Both the position numbers and the translations under genes were made by a program. Shown in pieces: positions 47,439 to 56,967 of a stretch of 64,000 nt of DNA; position 1 is the first letter of the stretch, and the number at the start of each line of letters is the position of its first letter. The notes beneath the pieces are model-generated. The model was not told the DNA's origin and made no database searches. It saw only the letters and a program-made list of their open reading frames with translations. Origin of the DNA: Rhizobium sp. RM. GTDB taxonomy: Bacteria > Pseudomonadota > Alphaproteobacteria > Rhizobiales > Rhizobiaceae. The stretch is taken from the NCBI RefSeq assembly GCF_013390595.1, contig NZ_JACAWV010000006.1, positions 1-64,000 of the forward strand, written 5' to 3'.

Positions 47439-48326
47439 TCAGGCGTCCTTTCCGAAAAGTCCGGCGGGGCGGATGAGAAGCACAAAGGCCATGATGACGA
47501 AGATGACGATGTTTGAGGCCTCCGGATAGAAGACCTTGGTCAGTCCTTCCGCAATGCCGAGCATGTAGCCTGTCACGATGGCACCCATGATCGATCCCAT
47601 GCCGCCGACCACGACCACGGCAAACACCACGATGATGAGGTTGGTGCCCATGAGAGGCGACACCTGATAGATCGGTGCGGCCAGCACACCGGTGAACCCG
47701 GCAAGCCCGGCTCCAAGCGCGTAGGTCAGGGTCAAAAGAACCGGCACGTTGATGCCGAATGCCTGGACAAGCGTCGGGTTTTCCGTTGCAGCGCGCAGGT
47801 AGGAGCCGAGACGGGTCTTTTCGATCAGCGCCCATGTCGCGATGCAGGCGATAAGGGAAATGACAACGACAAAGGCACGGTAGTTCGGCAGGAACATGAA
47901 GCCCAGATTGGTGCCACCTGCTAACTGCGGCGGAACCGAATAGGGTTGACCGGCCGCGCCATAAAGCCAGCGAAAAGTCCCTTCCACCACAAGCGCCAGA
48001 CCGAAGGTGAACAACAGACCGTAGAGCGGATCAAGATCGTAGAGGCGCGACAGCATAAACCGTTCAATGATGGCGCCGAACAACGCCACGACAAGCGGTG
48101 TCACCACCAGCGCGACCCAGAAATTGATGCCGAAATATTGTAGCCCGAGGAAGGCCACGAACGCACCGAGCATATATTGCGCGCCGTGGGCGAAGTTGAT
48201 GACGCGCAGCAGGCCGAAGATGACGGCGAGGCCGAGAGACAGCAACGCATAAAACGAGCCGTTGATGAGGCCGACGAGCAATTGGCCCAACAGGGCTTGC
48301 ACAGGAATGCCGAAGATCATCGTCAT
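47439..48326 (-). CDS. Branched-chain amino acid-type ABC permease LivH
   Basis: The 295-residue integral membrane protein shows the LivH opening LLGQLLVGLINGSFYALLSLGLAVIFGLLRVINFAHG in fragments, several helices, and the conserved RAATENPTLVQAFGI cytoplasmic loop. It pairs with LivM to form the pore. It lies two bases after the LivF-type gene stop on the minus strand. Confidence 0.9.
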   Translation of the reverse strand: MTMIFGIPVQALLGQLLVGLINGSFYALLSLGLAVIFGLLRVINFAHGAQYMLGAFVAFLGLQYFGINFWVALVVTPLVVALFGAIIERFMLSRLYDLDPLYGLLFTFGLALVVEGTFRWLYGAAGQPYSVPPQLAGGTNLGFMFLPNYRAFVVVISLIACIATWALIEKTRLGSYLRAATENPTLVQAFGINVPVLLTLTYALGAGLAGFTGVLAAPIYQVSPLMGTNLIIVVFAVVVVGGMGSIMGAIVTGYMLGIAEGLTKVFYPEASNIVIFVIMAFVLLIRPAGLFGKDA

Positions 48327-48328
48327 CG

Positions 48329-49030
48329 TTAAACCCCCAGCACTTTGTTAAGCTCGCCCATACGATGAGGCAGTTCGCCAACCGGAAAATCGCCGACCAT
48401 ATGTCCATGATCCATCAGGTAGAAGCGATCGGCGATCTTGCTCGCAAAGCGAAAATTCTGCTCAACGAGAACCACTGTCATGCCGCGGCTCTTGAGTTTT
48501 TGCAGAACCTCGCCGATGCGCTGAACGATGACGGGGGCCAGCCCTTCTGTCGGCTCGTCGAGAAGCAGAACCTTGACGCCGGTACGCAATATGCGCGCCA
48601 TAGCCAGCATCTGCTGCTCGCCTCCAGAGAGTTTCGTTCCCGGGCTGCCCCGGCGTTCGTAGAGATTGGGAAAAAGCTCGTAGATTTCGTCGAGGCTCAT
48701 ACCACCCTCGGACACAACCGGCGGAAGCTTGAGGTTTTCCTCGACGCTCAGGGTCGCGAAGATACCCCGTTCTTCAGGAACGAAGCCGATGCCATGTTTT
48801 GCGGTCCGATGCAGCGGCACCGGCATCATGTCCTTGCCTGCAAGCTTGATGGTGCCCTTGCGATTGCGGATGATGCCCATGATGGTGCGCAGCGTGGTGG
48901 TCTTTCCAACGCCGTTGCGCCCGAGAATGGTGATGGTCTCGCCTTCACCCACCGTGAGATCGACGCCATGGAGCGCCTGGCTTTCGCCATACCAGGATTT
49001 CAGATTTGAAACTTCGAGAAGTGCCGCCAT
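48329..49030 (-). CDS. ABC transporter ATP-binding protein LivF
   Basis: The 233-residue ATPase has Walker A GRNGVGKTT (about 37-45), signature LSGGEQQM, and Walker B VLLLDEP. The compact size and YGxSQALHGV opening mark the LivF half of the ATPase pair. The start at 49030 agrees with the family N terminus (MAALLEVSNLKSWYG) and lies one base from the LivG-type stop. Confidence 0.92.
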   Translation of the reverse strand: MAALLEVSNLKSWYGESQALHGVDLTVGEGETITILGRNGVGKTTTLRTIMGIIRNRKGTIKLAGKDMMPVPLHRTAKHGIGFVPEERGIFATLSVEENLKLPPVVSEGGMSLDEIYELFPNLYERRGSPGTKLSGGEQQMLAMARILRTGVKVLLLDEPTEGLAPVIVQRIGEVLQKLKSRGMTVVLVEQNFRFASKIADRFYLMDHGHMVGDFPVGELPHRMGELNKVLGV

Positions 49031-49031
49031 A

Positions 49032-49817
49032 TCAGGCTTCCTCCGTACCCATATAGGCCGTGCGCACGCGCGGATCGGCGGAAACTGCGGCGTAGTCCCC
49101 TTCCGCGAGGATCTCTCCGCGTTGCAGCACTGTGACATGGTGGCAGATATCCGCCACGACCTTGAGATTGTGTTCGACCATCAAGACGGCGCGGGTCTTT
49201 GCGACTTCGCGGATGAGGTCCGCGACATGCGCAACGTCTTCGCCGCCCATTCCTGCCATTGGCTCGTCCAGAAGCAGAACCTTGGGGTCGAGCGCCAGCG
49301 TGGTTGCAATTTCCAGCACGCGCTTGCGCCCATAGGAAAGATCGGCGGCGAGCGCGTCTTTTTCACGCGTCAGCCCGACCATGCTGATCAGTTCTTCAGC
49401 GCGTGCATTGAGCGTGTCGAGCGAGGAGAGCGGCAACCAGAACTGCGTGGCGAGATTGTTTGGCCTTTGCAGCGCGACCCGTACGTTTTCCAGAACCGTA
49501 AGGTGCGGAAACACCGCCGAGATCTGGAAGGAACGCACGAGACCGAGCCGCGCCACCTTGTCCGGTGGCGTTTTTGTTATATCCGTTCCCATGAAGGTGA
49601 TCGTCCCGCCCGAGGGCTGGAGAAACTTGGTCAACAGGTTGAAGACCGTCGTTTTCCCCGCGCCGTTCGGACCAATCAGGGCATGCACGCGGGCATGTTC
49701 GACGTCGAGATCGACGTTCTTCACGGCCGCGAATGCGCCGAAAGTCTTGGAGAGCCCACGCGCCGAAAGCACGACGCGGTGGTCCTCCTGTCTGGCAAGG
49801 ACGGGAGCGATCGTCAT
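49032..49817 (-). CDS. ABC transporter ATP-binding protein LivG
   Basis: The 261-residue ATPase carries Walker A GPNGAGKTT (about 49-57), a family-specific RSFQISAVFPHLTVLENV Q-loop region, and Walker B VLLLDEPMAGM. The Walker B tail MAGM is typical of LivG. It is the second gene of the operon, 11 bases after the binding-protein stop. The signature motif here reads LSYGRKR. Confidence 0.92.
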   Translation of the reverse strand: MTIAPVLARQEDHRVVLSARGLSKTFGAFAAVKNVDLDVEHARVHALIGPNGAGKTTVFNLLTKFLQPSGGTITFMGTDITKTPPDKVARLGLVRSFQISAVFPHLTVLENVRVALQRPNNLATQFWLPLSSLDTLNARAEELISMVGLTREKDALAADLSYGRKRVLEIATTLALDPKVLLLDEPMAGMGGEDVAHVADLIREVAKTRAVLMVEHNLKVVADICHHVTVLQRGEILAEGDYAAVSADPRVRTAYMGTEEA

Positions 49818-49828
49818 TGAATGTTCCC

Positions 49829-51037
49829 TTATTGCGTTACCAGAGAGCAACCGCTCTTGGCGGGGTCCATGAAGGCTTCCTTGCCGGGAATGGTGGCGAG
49901 CACCTTGTAGTAGTCCCAGGCCTGTTTGCTTTCTTCCGGTTTTTTCACTTCCATGAGGTACATGTCGTGAATCATCCGGCCGTTGGCAGCTACATGGCCG
50001 TCCTTTGCGAAGACGTCGTTGACAGGCATTTCCTTCATGGCCTCGGCCACGGCATCCGCATCATCCGTGCCGGCCTTCTCGATGGCCTTCAGATAATGGA
50101 GGACCGCCGAATAAGTACCAGTATGAACCATGTTCGGCATCGCTCCGGTACGCTCCTTGAAGCGTTCACCGAACTTGCGGGACTCGTCATCGCGATCCCA
50201 GTAAAAACCTTCGGTAAGCGTCAGGCCCTGTGCTGCTTCCAGGCCGAGACCGTGAACTTCTGCGAGGGTGAAGAGCAGGGCCGCAAGGCGCTGGCCACCG
50301 GCAACAATACCGAACTCCGCCGCCTGTTTGATAGCGTTGGACGTATCGAGGCCGGCATTCGCAAGCCCGATGACCTTGGCGCCAGAGGACTGTGCCTGCA
50401 GCAGGAATGACGAGTAGTCGGTGGTTGCCAACGGATGGCGTACCGAACCGAGAACCTTACCGCCGTTGGCCTTGACGAAATTGCTGGTGTTTTCTTCCAG
50501 CGAATATCCAAAGGCGTAGTCAGCGGTCAGGAAAAACCAGCTATCGCCACCCTGTTTTACCAGCGCGCCACCGGTTCCGACAGCCAGAGAATAGGTATCG
50601 TAGGCCCAGTGGAAACCATAGGGGCTGCACTGCTTGCCGGTCAGCTCCGTTGTTGCGGCACCGGTGTTGATCGTGATCTTCTTCTTGTCTTTGGACAGTG
50701 CCTGCACGGCAAGACCAACCGACGATGACGTCAGTTCCATAATGGAATCGACCTGTTCGGTATCGTACCACTGACGGGCAATATTGGATGCAACGTCAGC
50801 CTTGTTCTGATGGTCGGCGGTCACAACTTCAACCGGTGCGCCCAGCACCTTACCGCCGTAATCCTCCACCGCCATCTTGGCGGCCTCGAAAGAATACTTG
50901 CCACCGAAGTTGGCATAGACGCCGGATTGGTCGTTCAGGATGCCGATCTTGACCTTGCCATCCGAAAGATCGGCGGCATAAGCGGCAGTTCCCGCGGCCA
51001 ACACCATGGCCGTAGACAAAATAATGCTCTTGCGCAT
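49829..51037 (-). CDS. Periplasmic substrate-binding protein, LivK family
   Basis: The 402-residue protein has a signal peptide (about 1-22, cleavage after AYA) and a type I periplasmic binding fold beginning VKIGILNDQSGVYANFGG. The fold matches binding proteins for amino acids, amides, short-chain organic acids or aromatics. It is the promoter-proximal gene of the 41119-51037 run and has a strong ribosome site GGAGGAGAAG before the ATG at 51037. The ligand is unknown. Confidence 0.9.
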   Translation of the reverse strand: MRKSIILSTAMVLAAGTAAYAADLSDGKVKIGILNDQSGVYANFGGKYSFEAAKMAVEDYGGKVLGAPVEVVTADHQNKADVASNIARQWYDTEQVDSIMELTSSSVGLAVQALSKDKKKITINTGAATTELTGKQCSPYGFHWAYDTYSLAVGTGGALVKQGGDSWFFLTADYAFGYSLEENTSNFVKANGGKVLGSVRHPLATTDYSSFLLQAQSSGAKVIGLANAGLDTSNAIKQAAEFGIVAGGQRLAALLFTLAEVHGLGLEAAQGLTLTEGFYWDRDDESRKFGERFKERTGAMPNMVHTGTYSAVLHYLKAIEKAGTDDADAVAEAMKEMPVNDVFAKDGHVAANGRMIHDMYLMEVKKPEESKQAWDYYKVLATIPGKEAFMDPAKSGCSLVTQ

Positions 51038-51264
51038 TGACTTCTCCTCCCAGAGATCGATTGCGAGCCTCAGATCCAACTTGTGCAGTCGTGAACGGAG
51101 CACCTGCTCCGATCTGCACTGAAATGGTCACATCGCCCTCCTCAAAGCGATGCATCCTGAGCCTAGATTTCTCGAATTCGCGCGTTGACACAAGACGGCT
51201 GCATCATCAAATTGCGAACAGGAACTGTTCATTTTTGAACAGAAGTCACTTCTTCGGGAACAAT
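51038..51264. promoter_or_regulatory. Divergent regulatory region with repeated GAACAG/CTGTTC half-sites
   Basis: Three half-sites stand in a row at 51216-51242: GAACAG, then after three bases CTGTTC, then after six bases GAACAG. The right-hand pair (51225-51242) is a perfect inverted repeat around ATTTTT, containing the TTCA-N-TGAA core typical of LysR operators. It ends 22 bases before the LysR start at 51265 and about 180 bases from the livK-type start. A second hairpin, GGAGCA/TGCTCC, lies near 51096-51109. Confidence 0.5.
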
Positions 51265-52182
51265 ATGGCGACGCCTTTCACTTGGGACGACCTGCAATAT
51301 TTTCTCGCTGTCGCGCGAACCGGTCAGCTTTCGTCCGCAGCCCGCAGCCTGCGGACCAGTCATGCCACCGTCTCCCGCCACATCGACCGCTTGGAATTCT
51401 CTCTTAAAACCAAGCTGTTCGAGAGAAATCCGCGTGGTTATGAACTGACGAATGTGGGGCGTCGGCTAGTCGATACCGTCGAGCGCATCGAGGCTGAAGC
51501 AGAGCGACTGCAGTCGGATATTTCCGAAAGCGGCAGCCTGCTTCGCGGTGTCGTACGGCTGAGTGCTCCGGAAGGTTTTTCCAATTTTTTCTTTGTTGAA
51601 AAACTGAACGACTTCGCCGCCACCCATCCCCACATCATGGTGGAACTGGTGACGATCCAGCAGATCATGGCCCTTTCCAGAAAGGAAGCCGATGTGGCAG
51701 TGACGCTTGACCCGCCGAAAGCTGGTCCCTATGTCAATGAACAGATCATCGAATATACACTGCACATCTACGCATCGCGCTCTTACCTCGCCGGCCGGCC
51801 AAAAATCACCCGCCGCGAAGACCTTCTCGACCACTTCTTCATTGGTTACGTACAGGATCTGATCTTTTCGCCTGGTCTCGATTACATGCGGGACGTGCTG
51901 CCGGGATTGAGACCCAATTTTCAGTCTTCCAGCATCTTTGCGCAGCTGACTGCAACCCTCGGCGGTCGCGGCCTTTGCATCCTGCCGAACTTCATAGCGG
52001 CACGGTTCCCTGACCTGCAGATGGTTCTGCCGGAAGAGGTGGAGTTGCGGCGTGGCTACTGGCTGACAAGCCATCACGACTTTGCCGATGTACCACGCGT
52101 ACGGTCCTTGATGGACTTCATATTGAACACGGTTCGCGCCCACGAGAAGCTGTTCGTGCTCGATCGTAAAACCCTCATCTGA
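51265..52182 (+). CDS. LysR-type transcriptional regulator
   Basis: The 305-residue protein has an N-terminal winged helix (about 6-62: WDDLQYFLAVARTGQLSSAARSL) and a LysR effector domain (about 88-290). The ATG at 51265 is preceded by CGGGAAC and fits the family start; the open frame continues upstream without homology. It is divergent from the livK-type operon and likely controls it and itself through the repeats at 51216-51242. The inducer is unknown. Confidence 0.88.
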   Translation: MATPFTWDDLQYFLAVARTGQLSSAARSLRTSHATVSRHIDRLEFSLKTKLFERNPRGYELTNVGRRLVDTVERIEAEAERLQSDISESGSLLRGVVRLSAPEGFSNFFFVEKLNDFAATHPHIMVELVTIQQIMALSRKEADVAVTLDPPKAGPYVNEQIIEYTLHIYASRSYLAGRPKITRREDLLDHFFIGYVQDLIFSPGLDYMRDVLPGLRPNFQSSSIFAQLTATLGGRGLCILPNFIAARFPDLQMVLPEEVELRRGYWLTSHHDFADVPRVRSLMDFILNTVRAHEKLFVLDRKTLI

Positions 52183-52271
52183 GCATCCTGTCGTTCACAT
52201 TTCAGCGACACCCTGTTTCCGATTGCTGGATTGGATAAGGGGGAGCGATGCCTATATGACAGGCAACAACG

Positions 52272-52287
52272 ATACCGGCTTGCCGGT
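52272..52287. repeat. Short hairpin in the leader of the flavin-dependent oxidoreductase gene
   Basis: TACCGG and CCGGTA (six bases each, loop CTTG) form a hairpin about 27 bases before the ATG at 52314. It may affect translation or end the preceding LysR transcript. There is no T run. Confidence 0.35.
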
Positions 52288-52313
52288 ACTCCTCCAACGT
52301 TTCGAAGGCCATC

Positions 52314-53336
52314 ATGAAAAAGATCGGATTTTTGTCGTTCGGGCACTGGACGCCCTCTCCCCAGTCGCAAACGCGCTCAGCCGCGGATACGCTGTTGCAA
52401 TCGATCGACCTTGCGGTTGCAGCCGAAGAACTTGGAGCTGACGGGGCCTATTTCCGCGTACACCACTTCGCCCGGCAACTTGCCTCGCCCTTCCCGCTGC
52501 TTGCTGCGGTTGGCGCGAGAACGAAGACGATCGAGATCGGTACCGGCGTCATCGACATGCGATATGAGAACCCATTCTACATGGCCGAGGATGCCGGCTC
52601 CGCCGATCTGATATCGGGAGGGCGCCTGCAACTTGGCATCAGTCGCGGATCGCCGGAACAGGTCATCGATGGCTGGCGCTACTTCGGCTATCGCCCGGCG
52701 GAAGGCCAGACTGAAGAGGATATGGCGCGCCAGCACACCGAAGTCTTTCTTGAACTTTTGAAAGGTGAAGGTTTCGCACAACCCAATCCACGGCCGATGT
52801 TCCCCAACCCGCCAGGCCTCCTCAGGCTGGAACCGCATTCGGATGGCCTGCGCGAGCGCATCTGGTGGGGTTCAAGCTCGAATGCGACCGCCGAATGGGC
52901 CGCAAAGCTTGGCATGAACCTGCAAAGCTCGACGCTGAAGACGGATGAGACGGGTCAGCCGTTCCACGTCCAGCAGGCCGAGCAGATCAGGGCCTACCGA
53001 GCCGCCTGGAAAGAAGCAGGTCACGCACACGAACCACGCGTCTCGGTCAGCCGTAGTATCTTCGCTCTCGTCAACGATATGGACAGGGCCTATTTCGGTT
53101 ACGGCAACAAGGAAGATGACTCGATCGGCTTCATTGACGACAAAACGCGGGCGATCTTCGGGCGCAGTTATGCGGCCGAGCCGGAAGCGCTTATCGAGCA
53201 GCTGAAGGCCGATGAGGCCATCGCCGAGGCCGACACGCTGCTTCTGACCGTACCGAACCAACTCGGCGTCGCGTACAACACGCACGTGATCGAAACGATC
53301 CTGAAGCAGGTGGCCCCGGCCCTCGGCTGGCGTTAA
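52314..53336 (+). CDS. LLM class flavin-dependent oxidoreductase (bacterial luciferase-like)
   Basis: The 340-residue protein belongs to the luciferase-like FMN-dependent monooxygenases, which use FMNH2 and oxygen on varied small molecules. It begins KKIGFLSFGHW and shows the TIM-barrel blocks EELGADGAYFRVHHFARQ, EIGTGVIDMRYENPFYMAEDA and LQLGISRGSPEQV. No flavin reductase gene lies next to it, so it may use a general reductase. It is not a clear SsuD, so a link with the sulfonate transporter at 29-32 kb is unsupported. Substrate unknown. Confidence 0.87.
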   Translation: MKKIGFLSFGHWTPSPQSQTRSAADTLLQSIDLAVAAEELGADGAYFRVHHFARQLASPFPLLAAVGARTKTIEIGTGVIDMRYENPFYMAEDAGSADLISGGRLQLGISRGSPEQVIDGWRYFGYRPAEGQTEEDMARQHTEVFLELLKGEGFAQPNPRPMFPNPPGLLRLEPHSDGLRERIWWGSSSNATAEWAAKLGMNLQSSTLKTDETGQPFHVQQAEQIRAYRAAWKEAGHAHEPRVSVSRSIFALVNDMDRAYFGYGNKEDDSIGFIDDKTRAIFGRSYAAEPEALIEQLKADEAIAEADTLLLTVPNQLGVAYNTHVIETILKQVAPALGWR

Positions 53337-53354
53337 TCGCCTGGTGGCATCACC

Positions 53355-54473
53355 TCACCTGACCGGCTTGCCGTAACGCTCCATGCTTGCGGCAAGCGGC
53401 GTCGTGCTGGCGCCCGCTTGTTGCGGGCGTTTGTAGACACCATCAACCACATTGGCCGGTTCCTCAAAATGGTCCTTGATCCAGGGGATGTATTCGAGAA
53501 TGGTCGAGGCCGGGTGCCAATAGCTCAAATGCACGTGCACCTGGCTCATTTCGCCGGCATGCGGCACCACGGGCAACCGGTGTGCCAACGCCAGATCGGC
53601 GACCTGAATATATTCGGTTATGCCACCGAGCCGCGTCACATCCGGCTGAACGTAAGCGACCGCACCGGCATCAATGAATGAGCGGAAGGCATCGACGGTG
53701 TAAAGCTGCTCGCCAAGCGCAATGGGGATCGACGTGTTGCGCGCCAGCCGCGCATGGCTCGTCACGTCGTCATACCACATTGGCTCCTCGAACCAATAAA
53801 TGTCGAGATCACGGGCGGCGGCGCAGAAACGCTGGCAGGTCGGCAAGTCCCATTTGCCGTTACCGTCGATAGCAATCCTGACCGATGAACCGACGCGCTT
53901 GCGGACAGCAGCAAGACGCTCGACATCAACATTCGGATCGTCGTGCCCGACCTTGATCTTGAGGCGTGTGAACCCACCTTCTTCCACGGCCTTTGCGCTC
54001 CCGGCCAGCAGATTTTCCAGGTTGAAGGAGAGCCAGCCGATATCGGTATTGTAGGCTTCCAGCCGATCGGTTCTTGCACCGCCTAGATAGTGCCACAACG
54101 GAGCGCCAGCCTTCTTCGCCTTCAGATCCCAAAGAGCCACATCGATGGCCGCCAGCGCAAGGTGCGTGATGCCAGCACGCCCAACCCACTGCAACGAGGG
54201 ATAACGCGCCAGCTTCGTCCACAGTCGGGAATGATCGGATGCATCTTCGCCAATGAGCAAGGGAGCATAACAATCGCTGATGCAATAGGTAATCAGTCGA
54301 TCGGAAGGCAGGTGCGCATGCGTTCCGGTAAAGCCATACCCCTCTAGGCCATCAGTGGTTACGATCTTGGCGCCAACGACGCCCCAGTGGGTGATGCTGT
54401 GGGTAGAATCTGAAATGGATGCCGAGGTTAACGGCAGGTGCAGGATAAACGGTTCGACCGACTTGATTTTCAT
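53355..54473 (-). CDS. Mandelate racemase/muconate lactonizing-type enolase superfamily enzyme
   Basis: This is probably an acid-sugar dehydratase or cycloisomerase. The 372-residue protein has the complete mandelate racemase-subgroup set: Lys172/Lys174 in LKIKVG, metal ligands Asp203 (AIDGNGKW), Glu229 (FEEP) and Glu255 (GEQ), and the His305/Asp278 base pair in PHAGE and PDVTR. The neighbouring GntR regulator and fructuronate-reductase-like gene suggest uronate or aldonate catabolism. I did not recognise the exact subfamily. The ATG at 54473 is used; a GTG nine bases earlier is an alternative. Confidence 0.85.
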   Translation of the reverse strand: MKIKSVEPFILHLPLTSASISDSTHSITHWGVVGAKIVTTDGLEGYGFTGTHAHLPSDRLITYCISDCYAPLLIGEDASDHSRLWTKLARYPSLQWVGRAGITHLALAAIDVALWDLKAKKAGAPLWHYLGGARTDRLEAYNTDIGWLSFNLENLLAGSAKAVEEGGFTRLKIKVGHDDPNVDVERLAAVRKRVGSSVRIAIDGNGKWDLPTCQRFCAAARDLDIYWFEEPMWYDDVTSHARLARNTSIPIALGEQLYTVDAFRSFIDAGAVAYVQPDVTRLGGITEYIQVADLALAHRLPVVPHAGEMSQVHVHLSYWHPASTILEYIPWIKDHFEEPANVVDGVYKRPQQAGASTTPLAASMERYGKPVR

Positions 54474-54649
54474 AAGGCACACTCACTCCCTTGCGCTCAA
54501 TCATCTCGGGAGGAGCATGGCGGACGTGAAAAGGCCGCGCCCGCAACGGGCCGCAAACCGTCAAACCAACCTCTTGACCAAACTCAGCAGCCTTCCTCCC
54601 AGAAGCCGTGAGCGTAGACATAAGAACTAACGCAAACTATCGATCATAG

Positions 54650-54671
54650 AAAATAAAAAATTTTTTATTTT
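54650..54671. promoter_or_regulatory. 22-base perfect A/T palindrome in the divergent promoter
   Basis: AAAATAAAAAA is followed directly by its reverse complement TTTTTTATTTT. It sits between the enolase-superfamily gene (minus) and the GntR gene (plus) in a very A+T-rich stretch. It could be an operator, an UP element or a bend, or both arms could act as a terminator-like slippery run. No function is assigned. Confidence 0.4.
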
Positions 54672-54719
54672 TAATTTCGAAGGATTGCCGATCTTTTATG
54701 GTTGAGCAATGATGTTTGC

Positions 54720-55394
54720 ATGAACAGCTTGGTCAAAGTCACTCTTGCCGAACAGGCCCACCAGGAACTGCGTTCGCGTATCGTCAGTGGGCGGTTGCGT
54801 GGCGGGGAGCGACTGCTTCCCAACGAACTCGCCGCAGATCTCGGAATAAGTCCAACTCCGATCAAAGAAGCCTGTCTCAAGCTCGAGGCGGATGGGCTCG
54901 TGGTCAATTCATCCCGCCGCGGCATGGTGGTGCGGGATTTCAGCATTGAGGATGTTGAGGAACTCTACGCCGCCAGAATGCTTATCGAAAAAGGTGCGGT
55001 CGAAGTGGCATTCGACGCCGGGCAGTTGAACGACACCCTCCATGCAAAACTTCTGGAAAGCCTAGAGAAACATCGTGCTTTCTCAAAAGGCACCAGCCTG
55101 GACGACCTATCACAGGCGCTTTTCTATGATCGTTCGTTCCACAGCCTGCTTGTCGGTGCTGCCAATATTCCCGTCATTTCCGGTTCGCATGAGCGCATCC
55201 TCGACCAGACGCACACCGTTTTCGTCTCGATTTTGGGTGACTACAGCCGTTCTGTCGATGAGCACCAGAATATCGCAGATGCGGTGGGTGCCAAAAGCAA
55301 GGCACAGATCGTCGATGCACTGTGGCGCCACCTGGAGCGCAGCCGGCAAAACACGCTGCGCCAGATCCGTCTGCTGAAGCAGAACGGGGGATAG
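54720..55394 (+). CDS. GntR family regulator (FadR/FCD subfamily)
   Basis: The protein (224 residues from the ATG at 54720) has a winged helix-turn-helix (about 12-70, with PNELAADLGISPTPIKEACLKLEADGLV) and an FCD ligand-binding domain (about 80-215) containing the metal-binding type pattern around EERMLIEKG, FHSLL and ERILDQTH. It is likely a repressor relieved by a sugar acid. A TTG six codons earlier is another possible start; no good ribosome site is seen for either. It is divergent from the enolase-like gene and followed, 41 bases later, by the reductase gene. Confidence 0.87.
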   Translation: MNSLVKVTLAEQAHQELRSRIVSGRLRGGERLLPNELAADLGISPTPIKEACLKLEADGLVVNSSRRGMVVRDFSIEDVEELYAARMLIEKGAVEVAFDAGQLNDTLHAKLLESLEKHRAFSKGTSLDDLSQALFYDRSFHSLLVGAANIPVISGSHERILDQTHTVFVSILGDYSRSVDEHQNIADAVGAKSKAQIVDALWRHLERSRQNTLRQIRLLKQNGG

Positions 55395-55435
55395 CTGCCG
55401 GCTAGCATGATAAAGACAACTGGGAGGAAACAGAA

Positions 55436-56941
55436 TTGCCGTTTGAAAATCCGAAAGCCACGACGCTGCCAATGTCAGAACGGCTTTCCGCCAAAACCCT
55501 TTCCTATCTGCCTCAATCCGTCGAAATCCCCCTTTATGATCGCGACGCGGTCACACCGGGTATCGTTCACCTCGGTGTCGGGGCCTTCCACCGCGCCCAT
55601 CAGGCGGTTTTTATCGATGACTGCCTCGCGTGGGGCGAGACCGGATGGGGCATTGTGGCCGCATCGCTCAGAAGTGCAGACACACGCGATGCAATCGAAC
55701 CTCAGGACAATCTCTACACGTTCAGCCTGCGCGATGCAGATGGCCAGAAGCTGCGCATCATCGGCTCCATTGTCGAAACAATCGTCGCGCCCGAGGCACC
55801 CGAGACACTCATCGCCCGTTTGTCCGATCCAGGTGTCAGGCTTGTGACGCTGACCGTGACTGAAAAAGGTTACGTTACAAATCTTGCCAGCAAGACCCTG
55901 CTGCGCGATCATCCGGATATCGTCCACGATCTTGCAAATCCCGACAAGCCGCGAACCATATACGGCTTCATTCTCGCCGCCACACAGCGCAGGCTTTCAG
56001 AAGGTTCTGTGCCACTTACGCTTCTGTCCTGTGACAATCTCCCATCCAATGGCAGTGTCTTGCAAAAGCTGCTGCTGGAATATGCGAGATTGGCCAAACC
56101 CGAACTGGCGGATTTTATCGGCGAAAACATTGCCTGCCCCTGTTCAATGGTCGACAGGATCGTTCCAGCAACCACCAGCCTTGATCGCGAAAGCATCAAA
56201 GCGGCCCTTGGCGTTGAAGACGCCTGGCCCGTCGTCGCTGAGCCTTACTTCCGCTTCGTCATTGAAGATCGCTTTCCACACGGACGACCAGCGCTTGAAA
56301 AGTCCGGTGTGGAGTTCGTTGCCGACGTAGAACCCTATGAGCATATGAAGCTCAGGATGCTGAACGGTGCACACAGCGCCATTGCGGCAGCCGGCCAGGT
56401 CGCCGGGCTCGCCACCGTCGCTGATGCATGGAGCGAACCTGCGATCCGGCGCTTTATTGATGCCTATTGGCATGCTGTGAAACAAACACTCAGTGCCGCC
56501 GTTGACGGAGAGGCATTTGCGGCCGGTTTACGCGAGCGCTTTGGCAACCCCGCGCTTCAACACAAGACCATGCAGATCGCCTCGGATGCCTCGCAGAAGC
56601 TGCCGCTGCGCGTCCTCGCGCCGCTGCGAGAGCTGCTGGCGTTCAAGGCGGATAGCCGACCCCTTGTGCTCGCCGTCGCGCTCTGGGTCCGATCCTGCGC
56701 GACGATCGATGAAAACGGCGAGCCGATTACGATCCTGGATCCAGTGTTCAATGAATGGGATGCACCCGACCAGCTACGGATGGAGCCGGACGACGTCATC
56801 GACCGCTTTCTGGGCTTCACCCGGACATTTGGTGAAGACCTTCCTGATAACACAGCCTTCGTTGCAGAATTGAAAACTGCATATCGTCATGTCAGGGACA
56901 ATGGTGCGCTTGCCGCTGTAAGCAGTTTTCTGAAGCCGTGA
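55436..56941 (+). CDS. Mannitol dehydrogenase family protein, fructuronate reductase-like (UxuB-type)
   Basis: This NAD-linked long-chain dehydrogenase probably interconverts fructuronate and mannonate, or mannitol/arabinitol and ketose. The 501-residue protein shows VHLGVGAFHRAHQA at the N terminus, SCDNLPSNG (198-206), and the catalytic Lys305/Asn310/His313 in MKLRMLNGAHS. I use a TTG start at 55436, since GGGAGGAAA lies eight bases upstream while the ATG 12 codons later lacks a ribosome site. Uronate catabolism is suggested by the GntR and enolase-type neighbours, but no uxuA or kdgK homologue lies in the window. Confidence 0.88.
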   Translation: MPFENPKATTLPMSERLSAKTLSYLPQSVEIPLYDRDAVTPGIVHLGVGAFHRAHQAVFIDDCLAWGETGWGIVAASLRSADTRDAIEPQDNLYTFSLRDADGQKLRIIGSIVETIVAPEAPETLIARLSDPGVRLVTLTVTEKGYVTNLASKTLLRDHPDIVHDLANPDKPRTIYGFILAATQRRLSEGSVPLTLLSCDNLPSNGSVLQKLLLEYARLAKPELADFIGENIACPCSMVDRIVPATTSLDRESIKAALGVEDAWPVVAEPYFRFVIEDRFPHGRPALEKSGVEFVADVEPYEHMKLRMLNGAHSAIAAAGQVAGLATVADAWSEPAIRRFIDAYWHAVKQTLSAAVDGEAFAAGLRERFGNPALQHKTMQIASDASQKLPLRVLAPLRELLAFKADSRPLVLAVALWVRSCATIDENGEPITILDPVFNEWDAPDQLRMEPDDVIDRFLGFTRTFGEDLPDNTAFVAELKTAYRHVRDNGALAAVSSFLKP

Positions 56942-56967
56942 ATCGCTTGCAAAATCAGCGCACAAAA

